A stretch of DNA of 64,000 nt from PALSA-278 sp963760285 (GCA_963760285.1 CAVXCI010000001.1:1612001-1676000); one strand, 5' to 3'; counted from the stretch's first letter, positions 46,538 through 55,480 are shown. The notes: generated by a model not told the origin, from the sequence alone. Program-made: numbers and translations.

Positions 46538-48418
46538 ATGGACTTCTCCAAACGTTGTCGCGTCAATCCCGGCAAACGCTTCACCCCCGCGCGCTTTGAC
46601 CCGGCCGGCATCGTGGCGATCATTGCCGTTCTCGCCGCGCCGCTGGTTTTTTCTTTCCAGTCGAATGCGCAATCGAACTCTGCCGCGGCTCCCAAGCCAA
46701 TCCCCGTCGGACTTGCCTCCGGCGCGCCCAAGTCTCTCCAGTTCTTTCCTGTGCCGACCACCGAAAAGGCGCCCGAAGCCGCAATCTCTCTTGATGGGAA
46801 GTCCTTGGCGTACTGCCATCCCGTGGGGGAAGGTTGCGCCCTGACCCTGCGCAATTTGGAAACGGGTGATGAAAAGGAGCTTCTTAAGGTCCCCCGAGGG
46901 CGCTGCGAACAAATTGCCTTCGCTGCGGACAGTGACTTGCTCTTTTACACCCTGCGCCCCGGCCTGCGAAGTCCCCAAACTGCTTATCGCTTGTCCCTGG
47001 CAGGAGGTCCTCCCGCATTCGTCGCCCACGGCGTGGAAAGCCGCATAGCGGTCTCACCGGGCGCGAAAGCCATCGCCTTTCTGCGAAAGGATGCCGCCTC
47101 GGGGAATTTGCAGATCGTTGAGGCGCAAACAGACGGGTCCGGCGAGCGCGTTCTGACACAATCAGCAGGCGACGACACAATTTTGTCCGCCGGCCCGGCG
47201 TGGTCTCCGGAAGGTACGGAGATTGCCTTCGCCCGGCAGAATCGCTGGGACGGCCCGCATCTTTTTGCATTGGACGTCGCCTCTGGCCACGTGAAGGAAA
47301 TCGGCGGGAGCCTGTGGACTTCCGTCAGCGAGATTTATTGGCTCGCGGACAACACCGGCCTGGCCCTCATGGGCGAAGGTCCTCCGGTCGCGAACGGGAT
47401 TTCGTATCGCCGCGCACATCTCTGGTATGTGGAATATCCCTCCGGCCATGCGCGCCAGCTGACGAATGACGAGGCATCCATCTGGAGTTTTTCAGCGCCT
47501 GCGAGTGGGTCGCCTCTCTATGCCATTCTCGGGCTCCCGGAATACTCGGTTACGATTGCCCCGTTGGATCCTGATGATTCCATCAGTACACCGCTCTCGC
47601 CCCACATGGTTCTCCCGCTTCCAGCAATGTGCCGGCACCAGCCCGTGACCTGGGTGTCCCAGTCGGAATTGGGCGTTTTGTGCCTGGCATCCAGGGTGGG
47701 TGAGGCACCGAAGGTCGTCACGGTCTCCGCTTCGTCCGCAGGTAACCCGCCAGTGTTGAGTGAACAGAAGCCCCTCCGTTGTGCGGCAAAGAACCCTAAG
47801 TTCGTCAGCTATCTGCGAACGAGCGGGAGTGATCGTTCGACGCCATCCGCAATTGGGAACGAAGTTATCAACGAGGGTATGCTTGCCATGCTCCCGCCGT
47901 GCCTCGCAAACGGACGGCAGTCCGCCTATGTTCTTCAGCCTGCGGAACCGCCTCAGCTTCCCTCAAAGCTGCCGAATGGCGAGTACTCGTCAATCACACC
48001 GCCTCGCAAGGAAGGCGCTCGCCCGGCTGCGCTTTCTCCTGACGGCAAACTCATCGCCGCCTTCAGCGAGCCGGACGTCTATGGAGCCACTCGCCTGCTC
48101 ATTTACGATGGCAAGGGTGATCACGCACTCGCCTCTTACGGCATTCCTTCCGGACCGGGCACCTCGCTCATGCGCGAAGCGATTCGCTGGACGCCCGACG
48201 GATTCTCGGTGGCATACCTGCTTCACGATAAATCCACCAACGTTTGGGAGCAGCGGGTGGACATTGCCAACCCATCGCAACCAACTCCGCCCGTGCAGGT
48301 GACTCACCTGAAAGAGGGGATTTTTTCCGGATTCGATATCTCGCCCGACGGCAAACAGGTGGCGTTGGATGTCACACTGGATCAATCGGGAGTTGTCCGC
48401 ATTGTCGGTTTCCGCTGA
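46538..48418 (+). CDS. Exported TolB/PD40-type beta-propeller protein
   Basis: The 626-residue protein has an N-terminal membrane or signal segment (GIVAIIAVLAAPLVFSFQSN) and a long repeat domain with PD40-like blades. Recognisable blades include AAISLDGKSLAYCHPVG, IAVSPGAKAIAFLRKD, PAWSPEGTEIAFARQNRWDG, PAALSPDGKLIAAFSEPD, IRWTPDGFSVAYLLHD and FDISPDGKQVALDV. This family includes TolB-like propellers and the N-terminal propellers of S9 peptidases, but no peptidase domain follows, so it is probably a binding protein. The frame is intact. A strong bidirectional terminator at 48460 separates it from the convergent HAF-repeat gene. Confidence 0.82.
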   Translation: MDFSKRCRVNPGKRFTPARFDPAGIVAIIAVLAAPLVFSFQSNAQSNSAAAPKPIPVGLASGAPKSLQFFPVPTTEKAPEAAISLDGKSLAYCHPVGEGCALTLRNLETGDEKELLKVPRGRCEQIAFAADSDLLFYTLRPGLRSPQTAYRLSLAGGPPAFVAHGVESRIAVSPGAKAIAFLRKDAASGNLQIVEAQTDGSGERVLTQSAGDDTILSAGPAWSPEGTEIAFARQNRWDGPHLFALDVASGHVKEIGGSLWTSVSEIYWLADNTGLALMGEGPPVANGISYRRAHLWYVEYPSGHARQLTNDEASIWSFSAPASGSPLYAILGLPEYSVTIAPLDPDDSISTPLSPHMVLPLPAMCRHQPVTWVSQSELGVLCLASRVGEAPKVVTVSASSAGNPPVLSEQKPLRCAAKNPKFVSYLRTSGSDRSTPSAIGNEVINEGMLAMLPPCLANGRQSAYVLQPAEPPQLPSKLPNGEYSSITPPRKEGARPAALSPDGKLIAAFSEPDVYGATRLLIYDGKGDHALASYGIPSGPGTSLMREAIRWTPDGFSVAYLLHDKSTNVWEQRVDIANPSQPTPPVQVTHLKEGIFSGFDISPDGKQVALDVTLDQSGVVRIVGFR

Positions 48419-48459
48419 ACCTCTACTGCGGCGCTGCATGGGCCGCGCGCAAACAAAAA

Positions 48460-48485
48460 GCCCGCGGAGATTTCTCTCCGCGGGC
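48460..48485. terminator. Bidirectional intrinsic terminator
   Basis: A perfect 11-bp stem (GCCCGCGGAGA at 48460-48470, TCTCCGCGGGC at 48475-48485) has a 4-base loop. It is preceded by AAACAAAAA, which is the T-run on the minus strand, and followed by GTGTCTTCTGTTT on the plus strand. It lies between two convergent stops, 48418 on plus and 48511 on minus, so it probably ends both transcripts. Confidence 0.85.
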
Positions 48486-48510
48486 CGTGTCTTCTGTTTC
48501 GAGATGAAAT

Positions 48511-49413
48511 TTACTTCGGAACGGCGGTGAACCCGTGTCCCACCGCGCTGGAATCAACCCATTGGCCGACGAGTTCGTCGTTGTTCGTTAGGCCGCGCGT
48601 GCGCGTGTCCGCGGCGCTGGGGTAGTCAATCTGCAGGAACTTCCCATTCGCCGTGCCGTAGCCGTGATAGACATCCGAGCTGTCTTCGAACCAGCCGACA
48701 ATCTGATTCTTGTCGCTGATCTTGTCGCAGACCGTCGCGATGCTGCTGGGGAAATCAATCTGCGTGAACGTGGTGCCGACCAGCGTGTAACCGTGCTCGG
48801 CGCCGCTGCTGTCCAGGAAAAGGCCAACGATTGTCCCTTTGTTGTTGATTCCTACCGCTTCCGTGATTTCCGCGCCGGGGACATCGATCTGCGTGTAGTT
48901 CCCGTTATGCAGCAGAAAGCCGTGGTACACGTCGTCTGAGCCCAGAATTTCTCCCACCACGTCGCCGGCATTGTCGTTTCCATAGGCGAGAGTATCGGTA
49001 GCGCCGGGGTAATCAAAGGACTTGTAGCCTCCGGAAACGGCATAGGAATACCCGTGGTCCACGCCGCTGGAATCCGTGTAATAACCGATCACTTGGTTTG
49101 AATCGTTGATGCCCCAGGTCTGAGTGTCGCTCGCCCCGGGGTAGTCCAGGTTCTTGAATTTGCCCTTTGCCGTCCCAAACCCGTGGAAAATACCGGAGCT
49201 GTCGGTGTAAAAACCGACAACCACGCCCGCGTTGTTAATTGTGTTGCCCTGCGTGGTTGACGCGCCGGGATAATCAAAGGATGTGAAGTTGAAGGAGATG
49301 GGCATGTCCGTCGAGCTCGCGGACGCCATGCCGAAAACCGCAAGCAGGGCCATGGCCACCAGCGCCGTCATGAAGAGAGAGTTGTTCCGATTGAAAGACC
49401 GCTTCGTTTTCAT
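48511..49413 (-). CDS. Secreted HAF-repeat protein
   Basis: The 300-residue protein has a signal peptide (LFMTALVAMALLAVFGMASA) and then six repeats of about 40-44 residues. Typical units read FDYPGASTTQGNTINNAGVV followed by VGFYTDSSGIFHGF, and YPGASDTQTWGINDSNQVIG followed by YYTDSSGVDHGY. The pattern (D-[YFV]-P-[GS]-A ... IN[ND]-x-x-x-[IV]-[VI]-G-x-[FYW]-x-D-S-S-x-x-x-HG[FY]) is the HAF or 'extracellular repeat' type, common in Acidobacteriota and of unknown role. The repeats are regular in DNA as well as protein, so recombination could change their number. It is probably an exported beta-propeller-like protein. The gene is intact. Confidence 0.85.
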   Translation of the reverse strand: MKTKRSFNRNNSLFMTALVAMALLAVFGMASASSTDMPISFNFTSFDYPGASTTQGNTINNAGVVVGFYTDSSGIFHGFGTAKGKFKNLDYPGASDTQTWGINDSNQVIGYYTDSSGVDHGYSYAVSGGYKSFDYPGATDTLAYGNDNAGDVVGEILGSDDVYHGFLLHNGNYTQIDVPGAEITEAVGINNKGTIVGLFLDSSGAEHGYTLVGTTFTQIDFPSSIATVCDKISDKNQIVGWFEDSSDVYHGYGTANGKFLQIDYPSAADTRTRGLTNNDELVGQWVDSSAVGHGFTAVPK

Positions 49414-49762
49414 TTTTTAGTCCTCCTGTGGGGTCATCTACCGCCGCAAAATTACGAAATTGCGAGGGGCGACGGCTGAGGAGAGCGGTTATACACCCCT
49501 TCCTCGGGCAAAACAACGACATTGCGAGAATCGCCGAGGGCCCGCAATTGGCGCTCGCGCCCGATCCACGGCAATGCCCGTAATGTCTTCCGTGGCCTGT
49601 TCCACCGCTCCATTTTGGAGGTTGACCACGGGCGCGCCAATCGGGGAGACTATTCTTCTGCATGGAGCGGCTTCCGCCACTCCCCAGACGCAATTTCCAT
49701 GATTTCGCTTCCGGGCACGGCCCCGGGCGTCGCGGCTTCCGCGAGCAGAGAGGCAGGCAACC
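49414..49762. other. Intergenic stretch before the class V aminotransferase
   Basis: This 349-base gap lies between the divergent HAF-repeat gene and the aminotransferase at 49763. Open frames on both strands lack protein-like composition or ribosome binding sites. No clear promoter, repeat or hairpin was identified. Confidence 0.5.
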
Positions 49763-50974
49763 ATGTCACACGAACGAATTGGCGAACTTCTTCCCCCCAC
49801 GAGGGTGATGCTCACTCCAGGTCCCTCCAATGTGGACCCGCGTGTTTACCGCGCCATGTCCACGCCGCTCATCGGCCATCTGGACCCCTGGTTCACCGGC
49901 ATGATGGGCGACGTGCAGGTGCAATTGCGCGAAGTTTTTCAGACCTCCAACCGCATGACTTTCCCGATTTCCGCCTCCGGCTCCGGGGGCATCGAAGCCG
50001 CGGTTCTCAACGTCCTCGAAGAGGGCGACACCTGCATCGTTTGCGCCAACGGCTGGTTCTCCGAGCGCATGGCCGTGATTGCCGAGCGCGCTCCGGGCGT
50101 CACCGTGATCCGCGTGGAATCACCCTACGGCCGCACCACCGACCCCGACGACATTCGCCGCGCCGCCAAGGGGAAGAAAATAAAGTTCCTCGGTCTGGCC
50201 CATGGTGAGACTTCCACTGGTGTGGTGCAGGACCTGGACGTCTATCGCCGCATCGCCGACGAAATTGGCGCGCTGATTGTGGTGGACGCGGTCGCCTCGC
50301 TCGCCGGCATTCCCCTCAATGTGGATGCCCAGCGCCTCGACGTCTGCTTCAGCGGCTCGCAGAAAGCTCTCAGCGCGCCTCCGGGCATGGCCCCTATCAC
50401 CGTTGGTCCGCGCGTGGAAGAAATTATTCGCAACCGCAAATCGCCAGTTTGCAGTTGGTATTTTGACCTCGCTCCAGTGATGCACTATTGGGGCAAGGAG
50501 CGCACCTATCACCACACTCCGCCCATCTCTCTCATTTACGGGATGCGCGAAGCTCTCCGCTGCGTGATCGAGGAAGGCCTGGAACCGCGCATCGAACGCC
50601 ATCGTCAGAATCAGCTGGCGCTGATTGCCGGCCTCGAAGCCATGGGCCTGGAAATGTTCGTTCCCAATCCGGCGGACCGCCTCGTCACCGTCACCGCCGT
50701 TCGCGTGCCTTCCGGCGTCAACGACGGCGCCGTCCGCCAGCAGTTGCTCGACGAATTCAACATCGAAATCGCCAGCGGCTTCGGTCCGGTGAAGGGAGTG
50801 ATCTGGCGCGTCGGCCTGATGGGCTACTCCAGCCAGAAGAACAACGTCCTGCTTTTCCTGGCCGCCTTCGAAAAAGTCTTGCTGGACCACGGCTTCCAGG
50901 TTCCCTCCGGCGCGGGCGTGGGCGCCGCCGTGCGCAGTTACATGCAGCCCGCCATGGCGGGCGCGGCGCGCTGA
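49763..50974 (+). CDS. Class V aminotransferase, alanine/serine-glyoxylate type
   Basis: This 403-residue PLP enzyme is of the alanine-glyoxylate/serine-glyoxylate aminotransferase type (fold type I, class V). It shows LTPGPSNVDPRVYRAMSTPL, IGHLDPWF, FPISASGSGGIEAAVLNVLE, VCANGWFSERM, LAHGETSTGVVQDL and IVVDAVASLAGIPLNVD. The PLP lysine is Lys201 in CFSGSQKALSAPPG. Later segments are YHHTPPISLIYGMREALRCV and IASGFGPVKGVIWRVGLMGY. The frame is intact. It is followed after 32 bases by a small conserved protein, probably in one transcript. Transamination of glyoxylate with alanine or serine is inferred from the family; photorespiratory-type or serine-cycle genes are not present nearby. Confidence 0.9.
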   Translation: MSHERIGELLPPTRVMLTPGPSNVDPRVYRAMSTPLIGHLDPWFTGMMGDVQVQLREVFQTSNRMTFPISASGSGGIEAAVLNVLEEGDTCIVCANGWFSERMAVIAERAPGVTVIRVESPYGRTTDPDDIRRAAKGKKIKFLGLAHGETSTGVVQDLDVYRRIADEIGALIVVDAVASLAGIPLNVDAQRLDVCFSGSQKALSAPPGMAPITVGPRVEEIIRNRKSPVCSWYFDLAPVMHYWGKERTYHHTPPISLIYGMREALRCVIEEGLEPRIERHRQNQLALIAGLEAMGLEMFVPNPADRLVTVTAVRVPSGVNDGAVRQQLLDEFNIEIASGFGPVKGVIWRVGLMGYSSQKNNVLLFLAAFEKVLLDHGFQVPSGAGVGAAVRSYMQPAMAGAAR

Positions 50975-51006
50975 TGTTCGCGCCGAATCGCCGCTAAGGC
51001 CGTCGC

Positions 51007-51387
51007 ATGACCGAAACCAGGTCCACCATCATTCCCAATGCCGGCTCGATGAGCGAATTCATCGCCGCATTCGACGTGCCTTCCAAAGTCACGGACTTCG
51101 TTTATCACTGCCGCTTCTCCAATCTTTGGAACGCAATCGCCACGCGCCACGCCGATACCGTGGACTGCAAATTTTTCGTGGATGGCCGCAACGTGGTTGT
51201 CGGCTTGGCGCATCCCGGCATGGTGCGCTTCCGCGAACGCCACGGCCGCAATCCTTCCGACCGCGAGATCAGCTACGTCGCGGCTGAGTTCCTCCGCGAG
51301 CGCCTGGAACAGGAAGACGAGCACGCCCTCTACGACGTCCCCGCCGACAAAGTTTTTCAGTTGTTCGAGAAGCTCGGCCTGAGCTGA
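51007..51387 (+). CDS. Conserved hypothetical protein, 126 residues
   Basis: I do not recognise the family. The protein is soluble, with no signal peptide: after a short start it reads SEFIAAFDVPSKVTDFVYHC and FSNLWNAIATRHADTVDCKF. A central strand pair follows, FVDGRNVVVGLAHPGMVRF, then an acidic helical C-terminus with ISYVAAEFLRERLEQEDEHA and DKVFQLFEKLGL. It follows the aminotransferase gene by 32 bases on the same strand, so the two are probably cotranscribed. Composition matches the surroundings. It has no clear catalytic motif. Confidence 0.75.
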   Translation: MTETRSTIIPNAGSMSEFIAAFDVPSKVTDFVYHCRFSNLWNAIATRHADTVDCKFFVDGRNVVVGLAHPGMVRFRERHGRNPSDREISYVAAEFLRERLEQEDEHALYDVPADKVFQLFEKLGLS

Positions 51388-51436
51388 AGAATTTTCTTTT
51401 GCCGCTGATTCAGCCGTTCCGCCTGCCAATTCACGT

Positions 51437-51506
51437 CACGCGTCGGCCAGCGGTTCCGTGGATGCCGCCGCTGGCTGCAATTCTCCCGCTTCCAGAATCG
51501 CGCCGT
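51437..51506 (-). pseudogene. Fragment duplicated from the zinc-ribbon gene at 53.0-53.2 kb
   Basis: On the minus strand these 70 bases encode GAILEAGELQPAAASTEPLA ending at a TGA. They align without gaps to the last 22 codons and stop of the small zinc-ribbon gene at 53018-53191, with about ten differences. The upstream, Cys-containing half of the gene is missing here. The fragment lies just downstream of the GloVer-repeat gene, while the complete copy lies just upstream of it, so the pair flanks that gene. Confidence 0.7.
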
Positions 51507-51550
51507 ATGTCCCTCCAAAACCGAGCGCGATTGGCCCTAATAATCGCGAT

Positions 51551-52855
51551 TCAAAAAGTGACTTTGAACACCGTTCCGCAGCCCTGAAACCCACAATCGT
51601 TGTTTTGATCCCCATCTGTTAGCATGCTGCCGTAGAAGCTGCCGGTCGAATCCATCGTTATGCTCTGAGGATTGTTCCCATCCTGCTCCTGGGCCGTCGA
51701 GGGAAAACTGAATATGTTGGTGAGGGTCGCGCTGGGCCCGATCTTGAATATAAATCCGGAAAAGTTAGCGCCACCGATTTGCGCAGCGCCGTATAAGTTG
51801 CCTCTGGGGTCTCGGAAGAGATGACTGGCGAACAGGGGCTCCGGCGTGAGCGTAGGCGTGACGGTGGCGAGCACCGAGAAGTTCCCGTTGGCATCCACCT
51901 CGAAAATGGTCCCGCAACCGTCTGGGGGGTAACACGCGAGGTCCCCGCCATATGACGCGATGCCGTAGAGGTTACCGCCCGGATCGCGGATCAAACCGAG
52001 GGGAGAGCTCCCGTCTGCCTGCCCGGTGAACGTGTGAAGGACCGTCAAAGCGCCGCTGCGATCCAGCTTGAATACAGTTCCGCAACCCTGGGCCTCTTGG
52101 ATGCCGCCTGCGGGAGAAAAGCACTCGAGATTGCCGCCAAGCAGCGTCGTGCCGTAGACGTTGCCTTGATCGTCAAGGACGACGCCCCCCTCGGGCTTTA
52201 TCCCGTCCGTTCCTGTAAAAATATGAATGTCTTTGATTTTGCCGGCGGGAGTCAGCCGGTATACGGATCCACAGCCCAATCCGATGATGACGTCACAATT
52301 ATAGTCACCACTATAGGGCGAAGTGCCGTAGATATTACCCTTCGCGTCCAGAGCCAGAGGCGAATCCTGGCAGCACCCTTCCGGCCCGTTAAAGTCGTGG
52401 AGCACGGTTTCGTTGCCGTGCGTGTCCAGTTTGAAGACCGTGGAGAGGGCGCCGATGGCGCCATTGCCCTCGGTGTTGCCGTAGAGATTGCCGGCAGCGT
52501 CGCGAATTAAGCCGGCGATGGGGTATGCTCCGTCTCCATCCCCTTTGAAGGTGTAGAGCACAGTTTCATTGCCGGCGCTGTTAACTTTGAAAACTGTCCC
52601 GCAGGTGACAATGCTGCCTACGCAGGCTGGCCCGCCTCCGCGAGTCGTGCCATAGAGGTTGCCTTGCGCGTCCCCGATGAGCGGACCGGGGTTTCCGCCG
52701 TCCGGCGAATTGGTGAAGGTGTGGAGCAATGCATAAGCGCCTTCCTGCGCCTGGGCGGGCCGGGCTGCGGCCCCCATTAGCAATAGCAGCGTCACCACCG
52801 CCGCTATCCGGGCGGCGCGAGTGTTTGTGGATATCGGTTTCCTGTTCCTGGGCAT
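51551..52855 (-). CDS. Secreted GloVer-repeat protein
   Basis: The protein has a signal segment (IAAVVTLLLLMGAAARPAQA) and then repeated units of the 'GloVer' type. Each unit pairs a globular phrase such as TVFKVNSAGNETVLYTFKG or TVFKLDRSGALTVLHTFTGQ with LIRDAAGNLYGNT, VVLDDQGNVYGTTLLGG or LIRDPGGNLYGIASYGG. At least six units are visible, with conserved Cys-Gly pairs (CGTVFKV, CGSVYRL). This repeat family is common in Acidobacteriota and has an unknown surface role. An ATG at 52855 with AAGGGG upstream is preferred over an in-frame start at 52963, giving about 434 residues. The gene is flanked by the two zinc-ribbon sequences. Confidence 0.82.
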   Translation of the reverse strand: MPRNRKPISTNTRAARIAAVVTLLLLMGAAARPAQAQEGAYALLHTFTNSPDGGNPGPLIGDAQGNLYGTTRGGGPACVGSIVTCGTVFKVNSAGNETVLYTFKGDGDGAYPIAGLIRDAAGNLYGNTEGNGAIGALSTVFKLDTHGNETVLHDFNGPEGCCQDSPLALDAKGNIYGTSPYSGDYNCDVIIGLGCGSVYRLTPAGKIKDIHIFTGTDGIKPEGGVVLDDQGNVYGTTLLGGNLECFSPAGGIQEAQGCGTVFKLDRSGALTVLHTFTGQADGSSPLGLIRDPGGNLYGIASYGGDLACYPPDGCGTIFEVDANGNFSVLATVTPTLTPEPLFASHLFRDPRGNLYGAAQIGGANFSGFIFKIGPSATLTNIFSFPSTAQEQDGNNPQSITMDSTGSFYGSMLTDGDQNNDCGFQGCGTVFKVTF

Positions 52856-53017
52856 GTCTGTCCCCTTTGGCTTGGCGCGAGACCGAACTGCTGAACTCAC
52901 GCGATGCGCACGATAGCGGTGTTCCACGGATGAATTGTCATGAAAATGTAAACAAGGCGTCAAATCCCGGAGACCTGCCGGAGAACTCTCTCGAAGAATA
53001 TTGCGTCTAAATCTGCT

Positions 53018-53191
53018 TCACGCGTCCGATAGCGATTCCGTGGGGGCCGCCGCCGGCTGCAATTCCCCGGCTTCCAGAATCGCGCCGCAGTCCAGGCATT
53101 CCAGATACTTTTCGTGCTCGTCTTCCGCGATCACGCGCGTGCGCTGGTGGGAACAGCTTTTCGGTTGGGGATTGTCCGTGGGTGAATTCAT
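53018..53191 (-). CDS. Small zinc-ribbon-like protein, 57 residues
   Basis: A short frame from the ATG at 53191 to the TGA at 53018 encodes MNSPTDNPQPKSCSHQRTRV, then IAEDEHEKYLECLDCGAILE and a low-complexity tail. The Cys13-x-His15 pair and the Cys32-x2-Cys35 pair could bind one zinc ion, as in small zinc ribbons. The degraded relative at 51437 keeps the frame and stop of the tail, which supports coding. The role is unknown. It diverges from the GGDEF gene, with its start 49 bases from that gene's possible start. Confidence 0.7.
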   Translation of the reverse strand: MNSPTDNPQPKSCSHQRTRVIAEDEHEKYLECLDCGAILEAGELQPAAAPTESLSDA

Positions 53192-53239
53192 CGCCTCGCC
53201 GCTCGTTCACCCCCATTATACCAGCCCATTGGCGCGCCA

Positions 53240-54367
53240 ATGGGCAACCTCGTGCCGTTGGTTGTTGGGCTTTTCGTCATTCGCCGTAGCTCGGGCATTG
53301 TAGCGGGCCGCCATTCTCCCTATAATCGAATTCCGGAAACCCCTTCCTCGCTCCCGCGATTCCGGCTGGAGCAAATTACTTTGTCACATTTTAATAGGTT
53401 TCCTGTCGATAGACGGGTGGGCAACTCCGCGCCGGAGCCGCGCCCGGACCTCTCCGCGTGGCCGCCCGTCCTTGGCCCCGCGCCATCTCTCCCCCCCGAC
53501 GAACTTCTTGCCGCCATTGCGGCGCGCATCGATTCCTGTCTTGCGCCGCGCTACTGGTCCTTGCTTCTCCACCACGAGGAAACCCGCGCCCATTTTTCTC
53601 CCATCGCCTGCCGCCCGCATTCTTCTCTGGACACTTTCGCCGCACCGGGCGGCGTGGGACGCTATCCCCAGGCGCATTTCGTCGCCGTCCCCTTGCGTTT
53701 TGACGGCTGCGTCCTCGGCGTCATCGAATTTCTTCCCGCCCACTCCGTTGAATTCTCCGACCGCGATCTCCTGCTTCTTCAGACGCTCGCCGACTACGCC
53801 GCCATCGCCATCGAAAACGCCCGCCAGATTCGCCGCGCCCACGAACTCAGTATCACCGACGACTGCACCTCTCTCTTCAACGTCCGCCACATGCACGCCG
53901 TTCTCGACGCCGAAATCCAGCGCTCCCGCCGCCATTCCCTCGAATTCACCCTGATTTTTTTCGACCTCGATTTCTTCAAGCGCGTCAATGACGCTTACGG
54001 CCACCTCGTCGGCACCCGGCTTCTCGCCGAAATCGCCCACGCCGTCCGCGCCGATTGCCGCCTGATGGACTTCGCTTTCCGCTATGGCGGCGATGAATTC
54101 ATCGTTCTCCTTCCGCAGACTTCCCGCGAGAACGGCCTCATCGTCGCCCGGCGTCTTCATGCCCTGATTCGCGAAAGCCGCTGGCTGAAAAGCGAGGGTT
54201 TGCACCTCCACATCACCGCCAGTTTTGGCGTCGCCGAGTTTCCCGCCGTCTCCAGCGAGAAAGCCGAACTCCTCCGCGCCGCCGACGAAGCCATGTATGC
54301 CGTGAAGAACGCTTCGCGCGACGGCATCGCCATTGCCTGCGGGAAAACTTTGGCGGCCACTCCCTGA
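53240..54367 (+). CDS. GAF-GGDEF diguanylate cyclase
   Basis: The protein has a GAF-like sensor region (about residues 90-200: LGVIEFLPAHSVEFSDRDLL then LLQTLADYAAIAIENARQIR) and a GGDEF domain (about 205-365). The catalytic site FRYGGDEFIVLLPQ is intact, the usual DLDFFKRVNDAYGHLVGTRL segment is present, and RLMD five residues before GGDEF fits the inhibitory I-site. An active diguanylate cyclase making c-di-GMP with product inhibition is therefore likely. The first 60 residues look unlike a protein domain, so a GTG at 53417 may be the true start (316 residues). A TTGTCA-like element lies near 53381. There is no membrane span. Confidence 0.88.
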   Translation: MGNLVPLVVGLFVIRRSSGIVAGRHSPYNRIPETPSSLPRFRLEQITLSHFNRFPVDRRVGNSAPEPRPDLSAWPPVLGPAPSLPPDELLAAIAARIDSCLAPRYWSLLLHHEETRAHFSPIACRPHSSLDTFAAPGGVGRYPQAHFVAVPLRFDGCVLGVIEFLPAHSVEFSDRDLLLLQTLADYAAIAIENARQIRRAHELSITDDCTSLFNVRHMHAVLDAEIQRSRRHSLEFTLIFFDLDFFKRVNDAYGHLVGTRLLAEIAHAVRADCRLMDFAFRYGGDEFIVLLPQTSRENGLIVARRLHALIRESRWLKSEGLHLHITASFGVAEFPAVSSEKAELLRAADEAMYAVKNASRDGIAIACGKTLAATP

Positions 54368-54493
54368 TTTTTCCCGCGGATTTTCTCCCGGCCCTCTTGC
54401 TTCTCCGCCCCGCCGGAGTGATAAAGTACTTCCCACGGCCGGCGGCGGTGTTTGACTTCCCGCGCGGCCCATCCGATTGCGGGAGGACGTTCT

Positions 54494-54931
54494 ATGCGCC
54501 CCGGAATTTTGATCGCGCTTTCAATTTTCGCGCTGGCATTCTGTGCCGCGGCATCCGCGCAGGGCAGCCACTGGAAGGAAGGCGTGGTTTCCTCCATGGA
54601 AAAAACCCACGAGCTGCAGGGGACCACCACCACCAGGAACACCCAGGGGACCGCCAAGGACAACGGCAACAATAAGACCACCTACAATCAGAATTCCACC
54701 ACCACCCAGAACGCCAACTACGACGACTTCATGGTGTACGTCATCGAAGGGGGCGGCAAGGTTTACACCGCCAAGCAGCGGCTCACTTTTCCGTGGACCA
54801 AAAGCGCCAATCTCACCGTCGGCGACAATGTGAAATACCACGTCGAAAAAGGCAAAATTGTTTTTCTGGACGATGACAAGAAGGAATTTGCCATTAAGAT
54901 CGTCAAAACCACGCTGAAAAGCGCGGAGTAA
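54494..54931 (+). CDS. Secreted hypothetical protein
   Basis: The 145-residue protein has a signal peptide (ILIALSIFALAFCAAASAQ) with GGGAGG upstream of the ATG at 54494. The mature part starts GSHWKEGVVSSMEKTHELQG and has a Thr/Asn-rich low-complexity stretch (TTTTRNTQGT ... NGNNKTTYNQ). A compact beta-rich domain follows, with DDFMVYVIEGGGKVYTAKQR, NLTVGDNVKYHVEKGKIVFL and a lysine-rich end. I recognise no named family. A small outer-surface or periplasmic OB-like protein is plausible. It is followed by a DinB-like gene after 36 bases on the same strand. The gene is intact. Confidence 0.78.
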   Translation: MRPGILIALSIFALAFCAAASAQGSHWKEGVVSSMEKTHELQGTTTTRNTQGTAKDNGNNKTTYNQNSTTTQNANYDDFMVYVIEGGGKVYTAKQRLTFPWTKSANLTVGDNVKYHVEKGKIVFLDDDKKEFAIKIVKTTLKSAE

Positions 54932-54967
54932 ACCGGCCTTCGGGCCGCGTCACACGCGGGGTATCAC

Positions 54968-55480
54968 ATGAAGGGACGTCCGGAAGTCACCGAAGCCGCG
55001 CCGTACTACAACGCCTACATCGGCAAAGCCTCCGGCGACGATGTTGTCAGCCTGCTCCAGGCGCAGTCCGCCGAAGTGCCGCAATTTCTGCGCGGCATCT
55101 CCGGGGAAAAATCGCTCTATCGCTACGCGCCGGATAAATGGAGCATCCGCGAAGTCCTTTGCCACATCAACGACGCCGAGCGCCTTTTTCTTTCCCGCGC
55201 CTTCTGGTTTGCCCGCGGATTTGACGCGCCTCTGCCCAGCTTCGAGCAGATGATCGCTTCCGCCGCGGCCCGCGCCGACGATTTTTCCTGGGCCGACCGC
55301 GTGGACGAATTCAGCGCCGTGCGCTCCGCCACTTTGTCCTTCTTCCGCACTCTGCCCGAGGAAGCCTGGTTGCGCGGCGGCGTCGCCAGCGGCAATCCCT
55401 TCACCGTCCGCGCCCTCGCCTATATCACCGCCGGCCATACCATCCACCACCTCGCCATTCTCCGCGAACGCTATTTGTAA
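54968..55480 (+). CDS. DinB superfamily protein
   Basis: This 170-residue four-helix protein belongs to the DinB/YfiT superfamily. It shows YRYAPDKWSIREVLCHINDA followed by ERLFLSRAFWFARG in the first half and ALAYITAGHTIHHLAIL near the end. The histidines in these two segments are the usual metal ligands (one from CHINDAE, two from GHTIHHLA). Members bind divalent metals and include thiol-dependent transferases, but most, like this one, have no known substrate. The frame is intact. It is downstream of a secreted protein gene and converges with the uracil-DNA glycosylase gene after 19 bases. Confidence 0.88.
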   Translation: MKGRPEVTEAAPYYNAYIGKASGDDVVSLLQAQSAEVPQFLRGISGEKSLYRYAPDKWSIREVLCHINDAERLFLSRAFWFARGFDAPLPSFEQMIASAAARADDFSWADRVDEFSAVRSATLSFFRTLPEEAWLRGGVASGNPFTVRALAYITAGHTIHHLAILRERYL

